DNA of 41,184 nucleotides. Source: an uncultured Clostridia bacterium (GTDB lineage: Bacteria > Bacillota > Clostridia > Christensenellales > Aristaeellaceae). Numbering within the stretch: position 1 is the stretch's first letter; the number at the start of each line of letters is the position of its first letter. The notes below the pieces were generated by a model. The model was not told the origin of the DNA. It made no database searches and was given only the letters and a program-made list of their open reading frames with translations. The position numbers and the translations under genes are program-made. Where the stretch lies: contig CAMVAJ010000016.1 of NCBI GenBank assembly GCA_947165425.1, positions 1-41,184 on the forward strand. The letters are read 5' to 3'. Shown in pieces: positions 1-8,848 of this stretch.

Positions 1-872
1 ACGATCATCTCCTGCTTCTCGAACTGGTGGATGCGGTAAACGCCGCGCTCCTCGATTCCATGGGCGCCGACCTCCTTGCGGAAGCACGGTGAGTAGCTGG
101 TCAGCGTCTGGGGCAGCTGATCCTCGTCCAAAATGGAGTCGATGAACTTTCCGATCATCGAGTGCTCGCTCGTACCGATCAGGTAGAGATCCTCGCCCTC
201 GATCTTATACATCATATTCTCCATCTCCGCGAAGGACATCACGCCGGAGACGACGTTGCCATGAATCATATAGGGCGGAATGCAATAGGTGAAGCCGCGG
301 TCGATCATGAAGTCACGGCCGTAGGAGAGAATGGCTGAGTGCAGGCGGGCAATATCGCCCATCAGATAGTAGAAGCCATTGCCGCTGGTCTTGCGCGCCG
401 AGTCGAGATCGATGCCCGAAAGGCGCTCCATGATATCGACGTGGTAAGGGATTTCAAAATCCGGCACCACCGGCTCGCCGTAGCGCTGAATCTCAACGTT
501 TTCACTGTCGTTGCGGCCGATCGGCACAGAGGGATCGATGATGTTGGGGATCACGAGCATCCGTTTGCGGATCTCACCCTCCAGCTCCTCCTCGCGCTTC
601 TCGAGGTTGGTCAGCTCCTCGGCCAGCGCATTGACCTCCGCCTTGGCCTTCTCCGCGGCCTCGCGGTCGCCCTTGGCCATCATCCCACCAATTTGCTTGG
701 AGATGACCTTGCGCTGATTGCGCAGGTTGTCGGCCTTCTGCATGGTCTCGCGATACTCCTTATCCATGGCGACGACCTCGTCCACCATGGGGAGCTTTTC
801 ATCCTGGAATTTCTTTCGGATGTTCTCCTTGACCAGCTCCGGATTCGTGCGGAGCAAATTGATATCAAGCAT
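1..872 (-). CDS. serS: Serine--tRNA ligase, 3' end missing
   Basis: Class II aminoacyl-tRNA synthetase that charges tRNA-Ser in the cytoplasm. The first 290 residues are present, of roughly 425 usual for the family; the rest lies beyond the window edge, so this is a boundary truncation, not a broken gene. Residues 1 to about 100 form the charged, Lys/Glu-rich helical tRNA-binding arm (MLDINLLR start, then a coiled coil). The catalytic core follows, and the last visible stretch contains the motif 2 region (CFRKEVGAHG...RIHQFEKQE). The ATG at 870-872 has an AGGAGG about ten bases upstream. It has its own promoter (936-963) and a leader of under 60 nt, too short for a T-box. Identification is firm. 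Confidence 0.95.
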   Translation of the reverse strand, partial: MLDINLLRTNPELVKENIRKKFQDEKLPMVDEVVAMDKEYRETMQKADNLRNQRKVISKQIGGMMAKGDREAAEKAKAEVNALAEELTNLEKREEELEGEIRKRMLVIPNIIDPSVPIGRNDSENVEIQRYGEPVVPDFEIPYHVDIMERLSGIDLDSARKTSGNGFYYLMGDIARLHSAILSYGRDFMIDRGFTYCIPPYMIHGNVVSGVMSFAEMENMMYKIEGEDLYLIGTSEHSMIGKFIDSILDEDQLPQTLTSYSPCFRKEVGAHGIEERGVYRIHQFEKQEMI

Positions 873-935
873 GGTATTATCCTCCTCATGAATGATGACA
901 TCTATTCGATCACGGACGGAAAAACCGTCCCTACC

Positions 936-963
936 ATTATACGGCGAAAAGCCAAAAAATCAA
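936..963 (-). promoter_or_regulatory. Sigma-A promoter of serS
   Basis: On the minus strand, -35 TTGATT (958-963) and a perfect -10 TATAAT (936-941) are separated by 16 bases. Transcription would begin near 929, so the RNA would open with a 6-bp hairpin (GGACGG/CCGTCC, positions 914-930) with a five-base loop. The hairpin is at the very 5' end and has no antiterminator partner that I can see. Confidence 0.75.
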
Positions 964-1004
964 GGCGGAATGAAACCTGGCGCATGGTCATGGTCTCATA
1001 TATG

Positions 1005-1034
1005 ATAAAACCGCGCAGCCAGACGGCCACGCGG
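1005..1034 (-). terminator. Rho-independent terminator of rplS
   Basis: Minus-strand hairpin with arms CCGCG/CGCGG (1030-1034 and 1011-1015), two wobble pairs, an inner GCC/GGC stem and a four-base loop, followed by TTTTAT. It lies 52 bases after the rplS stop codon and before the serS promoter, so the two genes are separate transcription units. Confidence 0.7.
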
Positions 1035-1085
1035 CTCTCCAGACGCAGCGGAGCGACTCCGGCCGGCCTGTGATGAAGAGGCTCA

Positions 1086-1436
1086 TTACACGCGCTTAAC
1101 TTCCTGGATACGCGCAGCCTTGCCCTGCAGAGAGCGCAGGTAGTAAAGCTTGGCGCGGCGGACCTTGCCGTGACGAAGCACTTCAATACGATCCACACGG
1201 GGAGAATGCAGCGGGAATGTACGCTCAACACCGATACCATAGGATACCCGACGGACAGTGAACGTCTCGCGGATAGAGCCGTTGCGCTTCGCGATCACGG
1301 TGCCCTCAAACGCCTGAAGACGCTCGTGGCTGCCTTCCACAACCTTCACCCACACGCGAACGGTGTCGCCGATGAAGATGTCGGGGCGGTCGGTACGGAG
1401 TTGCTGGCTCTCGATGGAACGAATCAACTCATTCAT
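1086..1436 (-). CDS. rplS: 50S ribosomal protein L19
   Basis: Structural protein of the large ribosomal subunit at the 30S-50S interface. The 116-residue length is normal for bacterial L19. Family hallmarks are visible: [15 protein letters not shown] near residue 20, [11 protein letters not shown], the [13 protein letters not shown] segment and the basic [11 protein letters not shown] stretch near the C-terminus. The ATG follows an AAGGAGGAAG ribosome binding site. In many Firmicutes rplS sits beside rbgA and rnhB; here those genes are about 30 kb away, so that cluster has been separated. A strong promoter lies about 100 bases upstream and a terminator follows the gene, making it monocistronic. 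Confidence 0.97.
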   Translation of the reverse strand: MNELIRSIESQQLRTDRPDIFIGDTVRVWVKVVEGSHERLQAFEGTVIAKRNGSIRETFTVRRVSYGIGVERTFPLHSPRVDRIEVLRHGKVRRAKLYYLRSLQGKAARIQEVKRV

Positions 1437-1535
1437 GGTCTCTTCCTCCTTCCCTCATAGACGTTCGTATCCGGTTCGGGCGCTGATCTGTCGCTCTGAG
1501 TGCCGGAAAGAGGACCGTCCGTTGTCACGGCGGCT

Positions 1536-1564
1536 ATTATACCATGTTTTCACAGGCGATGCAA
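1536..1564 (-). promoter_or_regulatory. Sigma-A promoter of rplS
   Basis: Minus strand: -35 TTGCAT (1559-1564), 17-base spacer ending in TGG, and consensus -10 TATAAT (1536-1541). The leader to the rplS ATG is about 93 nt. L19 leader motifs exist in Firmicutes, but I could not match one here. The promoter faces away from a second -10 element (1612-1617) that serves the plus-strand gene. Confidence 0.8.
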
Positions 1565-1589
1565 GGACTTTTTTTCCGTCCGAATACTT

Positions 1590-1617
1590 TTTTTCAACTG
1601 TTTTTTCAATATATAAT
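1590..1617 (+). promoter_or_regulatory. Possible promoter of the secreted protein at 1737
   Basis: A perfect -10 TATAAT sits at 1612-1617 on the plus strand. The -35 is poor: a T-rich TTTTTC (1590-1595) at 16 bases. It would give a leader of about 115 nt that contains the inverted repeat at 1694-1716. Confidence 0.35.
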
Positions 1618-1693
1618 GCCGGAATAGCTGGTTTTTTACAGTTGAAATCATCGTCGGGGCGGAACAAACAGTTCTCCCATTCGTATATATTAA

Positions 1694-1716
1694 TGCAAGC
1701 TGCTTGAAAGCTTGCA
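1694..1716 (+). promoter_or_regulatory. Hairpin just upstream of a ribosome binding site
   Basis: A perfect 7-bp inverted repeat, TGCAAGC (1694-1700) and GCTTGCA (1710-1716), with a nine-base loop. It ends nine bases before the GAGG ribosome binding site of the next gene and has no T-run, so it is not a terminator. It could influence translation initiation or be a protein-binding palindrome. Confidence 0.4.
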
Positions 1717-1736
1717 ATGAAAGCGAGGTTTTCAAT

Positions 1737-2750
1737 ATGAAAAGATTCATGGCATGGCTTCTGAGCGCGGTGTTGATACTATCCCTGATCGGCGCATACG
1801 CGGAGGAACCTTCCTTCAGCTTCGATCACCTGTCACAGCTCGAGTGGTCATTCTCCAGCGGCGCGGGCGCATGGTCGACAGACATCCGGTTTAATCCTGA
1901 TGGCACGTTCAGCGGGGAGTTCCACGACAGCGAAATGGGCGACGCAGCGGACGCGTATCCGGACGGTACGATCTACCTGTGCACTTTCACCGGGCGCATG
2001 ACGCTTATCGAACCGTTGGACGAGTACAGCTGGCGTGTTCGCGTGGACGAGCTGGAGCCTGACGAGCAGGAAGCCGAAACGATCGCGGATGGAGTCCGCT
2101 ATGTGAAAGCCGAACCTTACGGGCTGAGCGTCGGGGATGAGATGCGGCTTTATCGCCCGGGCACCCCTGTCCATCTCCTCTCCGAGGAGATGCGGATGTG
2201 GACACATGTCCAGGACATGGAGGATCCGCCGCTCGAACTGCAGGACTGGTTCCTCTGCAGCGAGGCAAATGACAGCGGCTTCCTCAGCTGGGAGCCGCTC
2301 GAGCCGGCGGGTATTGCCAATCCCTGGCTGGACATGACGGCCGACGAGCTTTTCGCGGTCTCTGGTCTCTCCTTCACCGTGCCCGAAGGCGCGGAGAACG
2401 TGCTCTTCCGCTATCTGCCATCGGAGAGCCTGGCTGAAATACAGTTTACGCTGAAGGGCTGCGAATACTGCGCCCGCGTACAGCCCGCCGACCCGCAGGA
2501 TGCGCCGACGCTGAACATCTCGGGCATGTATTTTGCCTGGGATCGTGAGGAGCCCGTCCGGATCGGGCATTGCGACGGAACACACTGCTTTGCCAGAACC
2601 GGGAGCACCGAGCGGGTGGAGCTGTGCCAGTGGTATGACGCGGTGCCGGGGCTGGCGTATGCAGTCTCCGTGTATGCGACAGATGACAGCACGACGGATC
2701 TGCCGGCGATGGCAGAGCAGGTATTTCTCCCGGCACAGGGGGACATCTGA
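1737..2750 (+). CDS. Secreted protein of unknown function
   Basis: A 337-residue exported protein I cannot assign to a named family. The ATG at 1737 is preferred over an upstream in-frame ATG at 1704 because it has a GAGG eight bases upstream and starts a clean signal peptide: MKR, about 16 hydrophobic residues, then an AYA site before EEP (residues 20-24). There is no lipobox cysteine. The mature protein is acidic and rich in Trp, Asp and Glu. A segment near residue 45 (RFNPDGTFSGEFHDSEMGD) followed by a YPDGTIYLCTFTG strand looks like a beta-rich lipocalin-like or sandwich fold, which is inference. It stands alone between its own possible promoter and a strong terminator. Confidence 0.8.
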   Translation: MKRFMAWLLSAVLILSLIGAYAEEPSFSFDHLSQLEWSFSSGAGAWSTDIRFNPDGTFSGEFHDSEMGDAADAYPDGTIYLCTFTGRMTLIEPLDEYSWRVRVDELEPDEQEAETIADGVRYVKAEPYGLSVGDEMRLYRPGTPVHLLSEEMRMWTHVQDMEDPPLELQDWFLCSEANDSGFLSWEPLEPAGIANPWLDMTADELFAVSGLSFTVPEGAENVLFRYLPSESLAEIQFTLKGCEYCARVQPADPQDAPTLNISGMYFAWDREEPVRIGHCDGTHCFARTGSTERVELCQWYDAVPGLAYAVSVYATDDSTTDLPAMAEQVFLPAQGDI

Positions 2751-2807
2751 TCCAAAGAATACGCCCGATAGCTCCTTCTGAAATAAAAAATACATTCGGA
2801 AACACGA

Positions 2808-2841
2808 CGGCTGAGAGTCCCGGCGATCTCAGCCGCTTTTT
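2808..2841 (+). terminator. Terminator after the secreted protein
   Basis: A perfect 9-bp stem, CGGCTGAGA (2808-2816) and TCTCAGCCG (2827-2835), with a ten-base loop, followed by CTTTTT. It lies 57 bases downstream of the stop codon. Confidence 0.85.
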
Positions 2842-2897
2842 CTGCTTGTTCAGATCCAATTTGACACGAAGATTTGTGTTTTCTGTCCAAAAAACAA

Positions 2898-2925
2898 TTG
2901 ATTTTGGCGGATTATCGTGTATAAT
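2898..2925 (+). promoter_or_regulatory. Sigma-A promoter of the ABC importer operon
   Basis: -35 TTGATT (2898-2903) and consensus -10 TATAAT (2920-2925) with a 16-base spacer. The leader to the binding-protein ATG is about 52 nt. No Fur-like or other operator palindrome was obvious over the promoter. Confidence 0.75.
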
Positions 2926-2984
2926 ATCGTTATGAAGTTGCCAGACAGGCAGCAAATCGTCGATCAAACGAAGGAGGTTTTTTC

Positions 2985-4184
2985 ATGAAGAAATGGCTTT
3001 GCATCGCGCTGGCCGCCATGATGGTTCTTTCCCTGGTCTCCGTCGCATCCGCCGAGGATGATTATGTGATCCGGATCTATTCCAACTCCAATTCGACCGA
3101 GCGGCAGGAATGGCTGATCAACGCCGCCGCGGAGGCCGGCTTCAAGGTCTCTCTCGACGACAACTCCGTCTACTCCGGCGATACCGCGGCTGTGCAGGCT
3201 GCCAACGAGAACAAGGACGCCGACATCGTCTTTGGTCTGAACGAGGTTCGCTGGTCTCAGCTGGTGAACGGCCAGTATCCCAATCTGAAGGTCATGGACT
3301 GGACGCCCTCTTGGGCCGACGCTGTCGGTGAGTACAAGTTCGACGGCAAGGCCTACGGCCTCGTGATCCAGAACATCCTGATGCTCTACCGGACCGACGA
3401 GTTCGGCACGAACGGCAAAGAGCTCCATTTCCAGCACTGGGCAGATCTGGTGGATGCCGGCTACACCTGGTATCGCCAGGGCAAGGTTGGCGGCACCACC
3501 AACATGAACATCAACAACGCCATGCTCTACTCCTTCACCGACCCCACCTCCCCTGCCGGCGGCATCTCCGTGGACGGCTGGAAGCGGCTGTGGGCCTATT
3601 GCGCCAACGGCAACAACACCGGCGATAAGTACGGCCTGGAGCCCCTGATTCGCGGTGACGTCAACATCTCTACCTTCTACTCCTCCTCTCTGTATGGCGA
3701 GATCTATGCCACCGCGAACGCTGGCACCTACGAGCATCCGCTCCAGGGCATCCCGGTGGGCGAAAACTGGGCGCTGGTCGACATCGACGACGGTACCTAC
3801 TATATTGCGGAGTACATCGGCGTGATGGACCGCGAAGGCCGCACCGCGGAGCAGACCGAGAAGGTCAAGCAGTTCGCAGAGTGGTTCGGCTCCGCCCAGA
3901 CTCAGATCGCTTGGTCCCAGAGCTTCGACTCCTATCCCTGCAACCAGGAGGCTGTCGCAGCCCTCTATGACGAGGTTCCGCCGATCTATGCCATCAAGAA
4001 CTGCTCTCTGACCACCGTGCCCGGCACGGAGATGACCTATGCTGAGTATGTGGGCGCCCATTCCTCCGAGTGGACGAACATCATGACCAACCTGGGCTTC
4101 TACTGGGCGGACAATGCCAACGCGCCTGCTGAGCCCGACTGGGACAACCTCGACTGGGCGACGCTGACCCAGAAAGCCGAGTAA
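2985..4184 (+). CDS. ABC importer substrate-binding protein (AfuA/FbpA-like)
   Basis: Extracellular solute-binding protein of 399 residues that should capture substrate for the adjacent ATPase and fused permease. The signal peptide is MKKW plus a hydrophobic core with an ASA site before EDD (about residue 23). There is no lipobox, although Gram-positive binding proteins are usually lipoproteins. The mature part begins with VIRIYSNSN, typical of the iron/AfuA cluster, and has DADIVFGLNEV and YKFDGKAYGLVIQN segments of a type II periplasmic fold. Family members bind ferric iron, 2-aminoethylphosphonate, phosphosugars or thiamine; the substrate cannot be read from sequence. The ATG follows AGGAGG. 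A terminator after the gene probably makes it the most abundant product of the operon. Confidence 0.88.
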   Translation: MKKWLCIALAAMMVLSLVSVASAEDDYVIRIYSNSNSTERQEWLINAAAEAGFKVSLDDNSVYSGDTAAVQAANENKDADIVFGLNEVRWSQLVNGQYPNLKVMDWTPSWADAVGEYKFDGKAYGLVIQNILMLYRTDEFGTNGKELHFQHWADLVDAGYTWYRQGKVGGTTNMNINNAMLYSFTDPTSPAGGISVDGWKRLWAYCANGNNTGDKYGLEPLIRGDVNISTFYSSSLYGEIYATANAGTYEHPLQGIPVGENWALVDIDDGTYYIAEYIGVMDREGRTAEQTEKVKQFAEWFGSAQTQIAWSQSFDSYPCNQEAVAALYDEVPPIYAIKNCSLTTVPGTEMTYAEYVGAHSSEWTNIMTNLGFYWADNANAPAEPDWDNLDWATLTQKAE

Positions 4185-4200
4185 TCCCCATGTAAACATC

Positions 4201-4231
4201 GGGCGACCTCTCAACCGGGGTCGCCCTTTTT
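4201..4231 (+). terminator. Leaky terminator between binding protein and ATPase genes
   Basis: A perfect 8-bp stem, GGGCGACC (4201-4208) and GGTCGCCC (4219-4226), with a ten-base loop, followed by TTTTT. It begins 17 bases after the binding-protein stop codon. Such hairpins between binding protein and membrane components commonly set their expression ratio. Confidence 0.85.
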
Positions 4232-4300
4232 CAGGAGAACGCCCGCATGAGGACATTCTCCTGCTCATCCTCCATCAAAATCCGAAAGGAAAGATGCTCT

Positions 4301-5293
<993 letters not shown>

Positions 5294-5307
5294 CGGGAGG
5301 TGGGTAT

Positions 5308-7200
5308 ATGCAGTCGAACGTGCCCGTCAGGCAAAAGCTGAGCCCGGACAAGCTCTGGACCGTCTTTGGCGCGGTTCTCTTCCTCTATCTTTTCCTCGGA
5401 TTCATGGTTATCCCTTGTTTCAATACGCTCACATCCATCTTCGCCGAGAAGGACCAGAACGGCAACGCCGATCCGCTGGCCGTCATCCGCTTCTTCCTGG
5501 CGGGAACCATGCCTTCCTTTGTGTGGAACTCCCTGAAGCTGGCCATCTGCCTTGTCGTTACGGTCAATGTTGTGGGCATCTCCATTGTCCTGCTGACCGA
5601 GTATTTCGATATCAAGGGCGCGAAGATCCTTCGCCTGGGCTATATGACCACGCTGATTTACTCTGGCGTCGCGCTGGTCACCGGCTACCAGTTCCTCTAC
5701 GACCCCAACGGCCTGGTGACGAAGTGGCTCGCCGAGAGCTTTCCGGGCATGAACCGGCAATGGTTCTCCGGCTTCAACGCGGTGCTCTTCACGATGACCT
5801 TCGCCTGTACCTCGAATCATGCGCTCTTCCTGCGCAACGCGATCCGCGGCATCGACTACAATACGGTTGAGGCCGCGAGGAACATGGGTGCCAAACCGTT
5901 TAAGGTACTGCTCAAGGTGGTCATGCCCACCCTGCTCCCGACCCTCTTCTCGCTGACGGTCATGACCTTCATCACCGGCCTGTGCGCCATGTCCGCGCCG
6001 ACCCTTCTGGGCTACAACTCCATCAACCCGGAGATCGTGCGGCTGGCCGGCTCCTCCACCGCGGACGAGTATGCGCCCCAGGCGCGAGCCGCGCTGCTCT
6101 CCGTCATTCTGGCGCTGTGCACCATCGGCCTGCTGGTTTTCCTGAACCACTACGAGCGCAAAGGGCACTATCTCTCCGTCAGCAAGACGAAGGCGAAGCT
6201 CGTCAAGCAGAAGATTCAGAATCCGGTCGCCAATATCTTGGCGCACATCTACGCCTATGTGCTCTTCATCATCTACATGACACCCGTGGTCATGATCGTC
6301 GTCTTCTCCTTCCAGAACTGGGGCAACGTGCGCAACAAGTCGCTGGACTTCTCCTCCTGGACGCTTTCAAACTACTTTGGAAGCTCGGATTACATTTATG
6401 AAAACTGGAAGGGCGCCAAGATGACCAGCAAGGGTGCCATCTCCGGCGTGTTCGGCAACGCCAATACCGTCGGCGGCATCCGCCTGTCCTTCATTATGTC
6501 CGCGCTCGCAGCCGCCCTGGCCTGCGTGATCGTGGTAATCGCCGTCAACTATATTTTCAAGCACAAGACGCAAAAGCGCAGCCGGATCGTGGAGGCCTGT
6601 CTTCTCTTCCCCTGGCTGCTGCCGACAATCCTGATCTGCTACTCCTACCGCATTTTCTTCAACAGCAACGTCTTCTATGTCTTCGGCCAGAACCTGTACA
6701 TGAAGGAGAACGTCCGGTTCCTGATCATCATGGCCTACACGGTGGTCAAGCTGCCCTTTGCCCTGCGGATGATCAAAGCGGCGTTCTATGCCATCGACGA
6801 CGAGCTGGAGGACGCGGCGCGCAATCTGGGAGCCGGTCCGCTGGTCACCTTCCTGAAGGTCAAGCTGCCCATCGTTCTCCCCAGCGTGCTGGCGGTTTTC
6901 GCGCTGAACTTCAACGCGCTCTTCACGGAGTACGACATGGGCGCCACCTTCCAGAAGCCGGAGGGCCGCACCTACGCCATGGTCATTCAGAGCATGTGCG
7001 AGGACGAGGGCCGCAACAATGTGAACATGAACGCCTCCGGCCGCCGCTGCGCGTCCACAGTATTCATCATGCTGGTTTCCGGGTTGATTCTCTACCTGGT
7101 CTACGGCGTTGGCTCCCGCGATCTGGGCGAGCGCATGGAGCGGCGCAAAAAATGGAAGCAGCGCTTCGCGCGGCTGACCGGCAGGAAAACAGCCGTCTGA
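5308..7200 (+). CDS. ABC importer permease, two fused domains
   Basis: Membrane component of 630 residues that contains both halves of the translocation channel in one chain, as in FbpB/AfuB iron-type permeases. The two halves each carry an EAA-like coupling loop: EAARNMGAKPFKVLLKVVMP in the first and DAARNLGAGPLVTFLKVKLP in the second, which dock onto the ATPase. About twelve hydrophobic segments are visible, with a charged linker near residues 285-310. The ATG at 5308 has GGGAGG seven bases upstream; an upstream in-frame TTG overlapping the ATPase stop is unlikely. The C-terminus is strongly basic and cytoplasmic. Confidence 0.92.
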   Translation: MQSNVPVRQKLSPDKLWTVFGAVLFLYLFLGFMVIPCFNTLTSIFAEKDQNGNADPLAVIRFFLAGTMPSFVWNSLKLAICLVVTVNVVGISIVLLTEYFDIKGAKILRLGYMTTLIYSGVALVTGYQFLYDPNGLVTKWLAESFPGMNRQWFSGFNAVLFTMTFACTSNHALFLRNAIRGIDYNTVEAARNMGAKPFKVLLKVVMPTLLPTLFSLTVMTFITGLCAMSAPTLLGYNSINPEIVRLAGSSTADEYAPQARAALLSVILALCTIGLLVFLNHYERKGHYLSVSKTKAKLVKQKIQNPVANILAHIYAYVLFIIYMTPVVMIVVFSFQNWGNVRNKSLDFSSWTLSNYFGSSDYIYENWKGAKMTSKGAISGVFGNANTVGGIRLSFIMSALAAALACVIVVIAVNYIFKHKTQKRSRIVEACLLFPWLLPTILICYSYRIFFNSNVFYVFGQNLYMKENVRFLIIMAYTVVKLPFALRMIKAAFYAIDDELEDAARNLGAGPLVTFLKVKLPIVLPSVLAVFALNFNALFTEYDMGATFQKPEGRTYAMVIQSMCEDEGRNNVNMNASGRRCASTVFIMLVSGLILYLVYGVGSRDLGERMERRKKWKQRFARLTGRKTAV

Positions 7201-7271
7201 TCGGCGTCTTTCCCGCCCTGCTCACGTTACTATGTTGGCTGTGATTCAGCCGGAAAGGAAGGATATCAAAC

Positions 7272-7676
7272 ATGGCAAAACTCAATTACATCGAAGGCAT
7301 CGGGGAGGTCTACCAGGAAAAGCTCCAGGCTGTCGGCATCGACTCCGTGGCGAAGCTCCTGGAGGCCGGCAAGACCAAGAAGGGCCGCGTCGAACTCGCT
7401 GAGAAGGCGGACATCACCGAGAAGCTGATTCTCGAGTGGGTCAACCATGCGGATCTGATGCGCATCAAGGGCGTCGGCAGCGAGTATGCCGATCTGCTGG
7501 AGGCCGCCGGTGTGGACACCGTGGTCGAGCTTGGCAAGCGCCGCGCGGACAACCTGACGGCCAAGATGGCGGAGGTCAACGCCGAGAAGAAACTGGTTCG
7601 CCGCGAGCCGGTTCTCAAGATGGTCGAGAAGTGGGTCGCGCAGGCCAAGGAGCTGCCCCGCGTGATCGAGTACTGA
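7272..7676 (+). CDS. DUF4332 helix-hairpin-helix protein
   Basis: A 134-residue protein built from helix-hairpin-helix-like units, matching the DUF4332 family. Two glycine hairpins are visible: YIEGIGEVYQEKLQAVGI near the N-terminus and RIKGVGSEYADLLEAAGV around residue 60, each followed by a helix resembling a DNA polymerase/ligase HhH fold. Biochemical function is not known to me; the fold suggests nucleic-acid or protein binding. The ATG follows GGAAGGA. It lies 71 bases downstream of the permease with no clear terminator between, so it may be read with the transporter, but a functional link is not evident. Confidence 0.85.
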   Translation: MAKLNYIEGIGEVYQEKLQAVGIDSVAKLLEAGKTKKGRVELAEKADITEKLILEWVNHADLMRIKGVGSEYADLLEAAGVDTVVELGKRRADNLTAKMAEVNAEKKLVRREPVLKMVEKWVAQAKELPRVIEY

Positions 7677-7683
7677 TCGAATG

Positions 7684-7720
7684 GCAAGAGAAAACACCCC
7701 TCGGGGTGTTTTTCTCTTGC
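7684..7720. terminator. Bidirectional terminator between convergent genes
   Basis: A near-perfect stem of about 15-17 bp (arms 7684-7700 and 7703-7720, one-base bulge) with a GC core ACACCCC/GGGGTGT, flanked by A-run and T-run sections. It sits seven bases after the DUF4332 gene and two bases before the end of the convergent radical SAM gene, so it can serve both strands. Confidence 0.88.
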
Positions 7721-7722
7721 GG

Positions 7723-8844
7723 TCAGATCAGCCCGTCCAGGAACTCGGCCGGAAGCTCCTCCTCCTCGACGAAGGGAAGCTCCTCATCCTCCAGCGCGGG
7801 TATCAGCGCCGCATAGGGGATCTGGTCAAACTCCGCGCCCCAGCTGGACGAGCCGAACCAGCCGCCCTCGTGGGCACGCAGATTCAGGTCCCGGGCAAAC
7901 TTCGTATGATTTGAACAATCGTGGACAAGCACAGGCCATTTTTCCTGCTCGGCCACGGCCATCATCTGGTAGGTCAGCTCCCTGCTCCAGACCGGAGAGA
8001 GGTAGCCCTGACGGGCGACATAGAAGCTCTCGCCCCAATAGTTATCGATATTGTTCGCGTTCAGATGCAGCTCCGCGAAATTGATGAAATCGATGCCGGA
8101 TTGGATGATCCGATCCCGCTTTTCATAGAAGTGCCGATAGAGCTCGGGCGTCATTGGCGTCTCCACGCCGACCGTTGGGATGTGCTTTTTCGCTTCCGCC
8201 ATCGCGGCAATCACCTGATCCGAGCAGCGTGTCGCCCCGAGATTGAAGCGCAGCTCATCCAGGCCCGCCTCGCCCAGGGCGCGCAGATTCTCCGGCGTTG
8301 CCAGGGTCCCGTTGGTGTACATATGCTGATAGACGCCCGCCTCCCGGAAGGCCCGTATCACCGGCAGATACTTTTCGATCTCCATGAACGGCTCCAGGTA
8401 GACGTAGGCCACGCCGGTGGGCTTCTTCTGAATATCCATCAGCAGCGGCAGATCCTCCGGCGCGAAGCGCGTCCCGCCGATCTCCCACATATCCTCCCCC
8501 ACCGGAGGCTGCTCGTCCAGGCAGCCATAGTCATAGCAGAAGGGGCAATGCAGATTGCAGCGGTTGGTCTTCCGCACCGCCGAGAGACCGCTGCCAAAGA
8601 GACAGGACACACAGCCCTTCGGAAAGCGCTCCGGATCCCCCAGATACCAGGTGCGGCCCCGCATGCTTTTCAATCCCGCCACGCGCGCGGCGGCCGCCTT
8701 GTGCCGCGCCTCCGCGGCCAGCTCCAGCTGCCGCAGCACCGCCAGCGCCAGCTCCTGCTGACGCACCGTCAGCTCCTCGCCGGTTTCCTGCAATTCCGCA
8801 AAGAACGTGAACCAGCGAAGCGCGTCCGCCTTTGAGACCTTCAT
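7723..8844 (-). CDS. Radical SAM protein of unknown substrate
   Basis: A 373-residue radical SAM enzyme. The [4Fe-4S] motif CxxxCxxC is present (C96, C100, C103, in RCNLHCPFC), followed by an aromatic residue and a further cysteine at about 108. A CVSC pair at about residues 78-81 and another cysteine near the C-terminus (HDCSNH) could hold an auxiliary cluster or zinc; this is inference. The first 70 residues are helical and charged. The C-terminal tail is highly acidic. The ATG at 8842-8844 is preferred because of the nearby GGAG and because it sits four bases after the stop of the upstream phosphoesterase gene. The two are probably co-transcribed. I do not recognise a specific subfamily. 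Confidence 0.85.
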   Translation of the reverse strand: MKVSKADALRWFTFFAELQETGEELTVRQQELALAVLRQLELAAEARHKAAAARVAGLKSMRGRTWYLGDPERFPKGCVSCLFGSGLSAVRKTNRCNLHCPFCYDYGCLDEQPPVGEDMWEIGGTRFAPEDLPLLMDIQKKPTGVAYVYLEPFMEIEKYLPVIRAFREAGVYQHMYTNGTLATPENLRALGEAGLDELRFNLGATRCSDQVIAAMAEAKKHIPTVGVETPMTPELYRHFYEKRDRIIQSGIDFINFAELHLNANNIDNYWGESFYVARQGYLSPVWSRELTYQMMAVAEQEKWPVLVHDCSNHTKFARDLNLRAHEGGWFGSSSWGAEFDQIPYAALIPALEDEELPFVEEEELPAEFLDGLI

Positions 8845-8848
8845 GCCC

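Noticed and set aside
873-929. T-box leader for serS
   Set aside because: The leader from the predicted start is under 60 nt and has only one short hairpin, far too small for a T-box.
2964-4268. Long reading frame on the minus strand opposite the binding-protein gene (434 codons)
   Set aside because: It mirrors a well-supported gene; the translation is Gly/Val/Asp-rich with no family motif, an effect of high GC in the third position.
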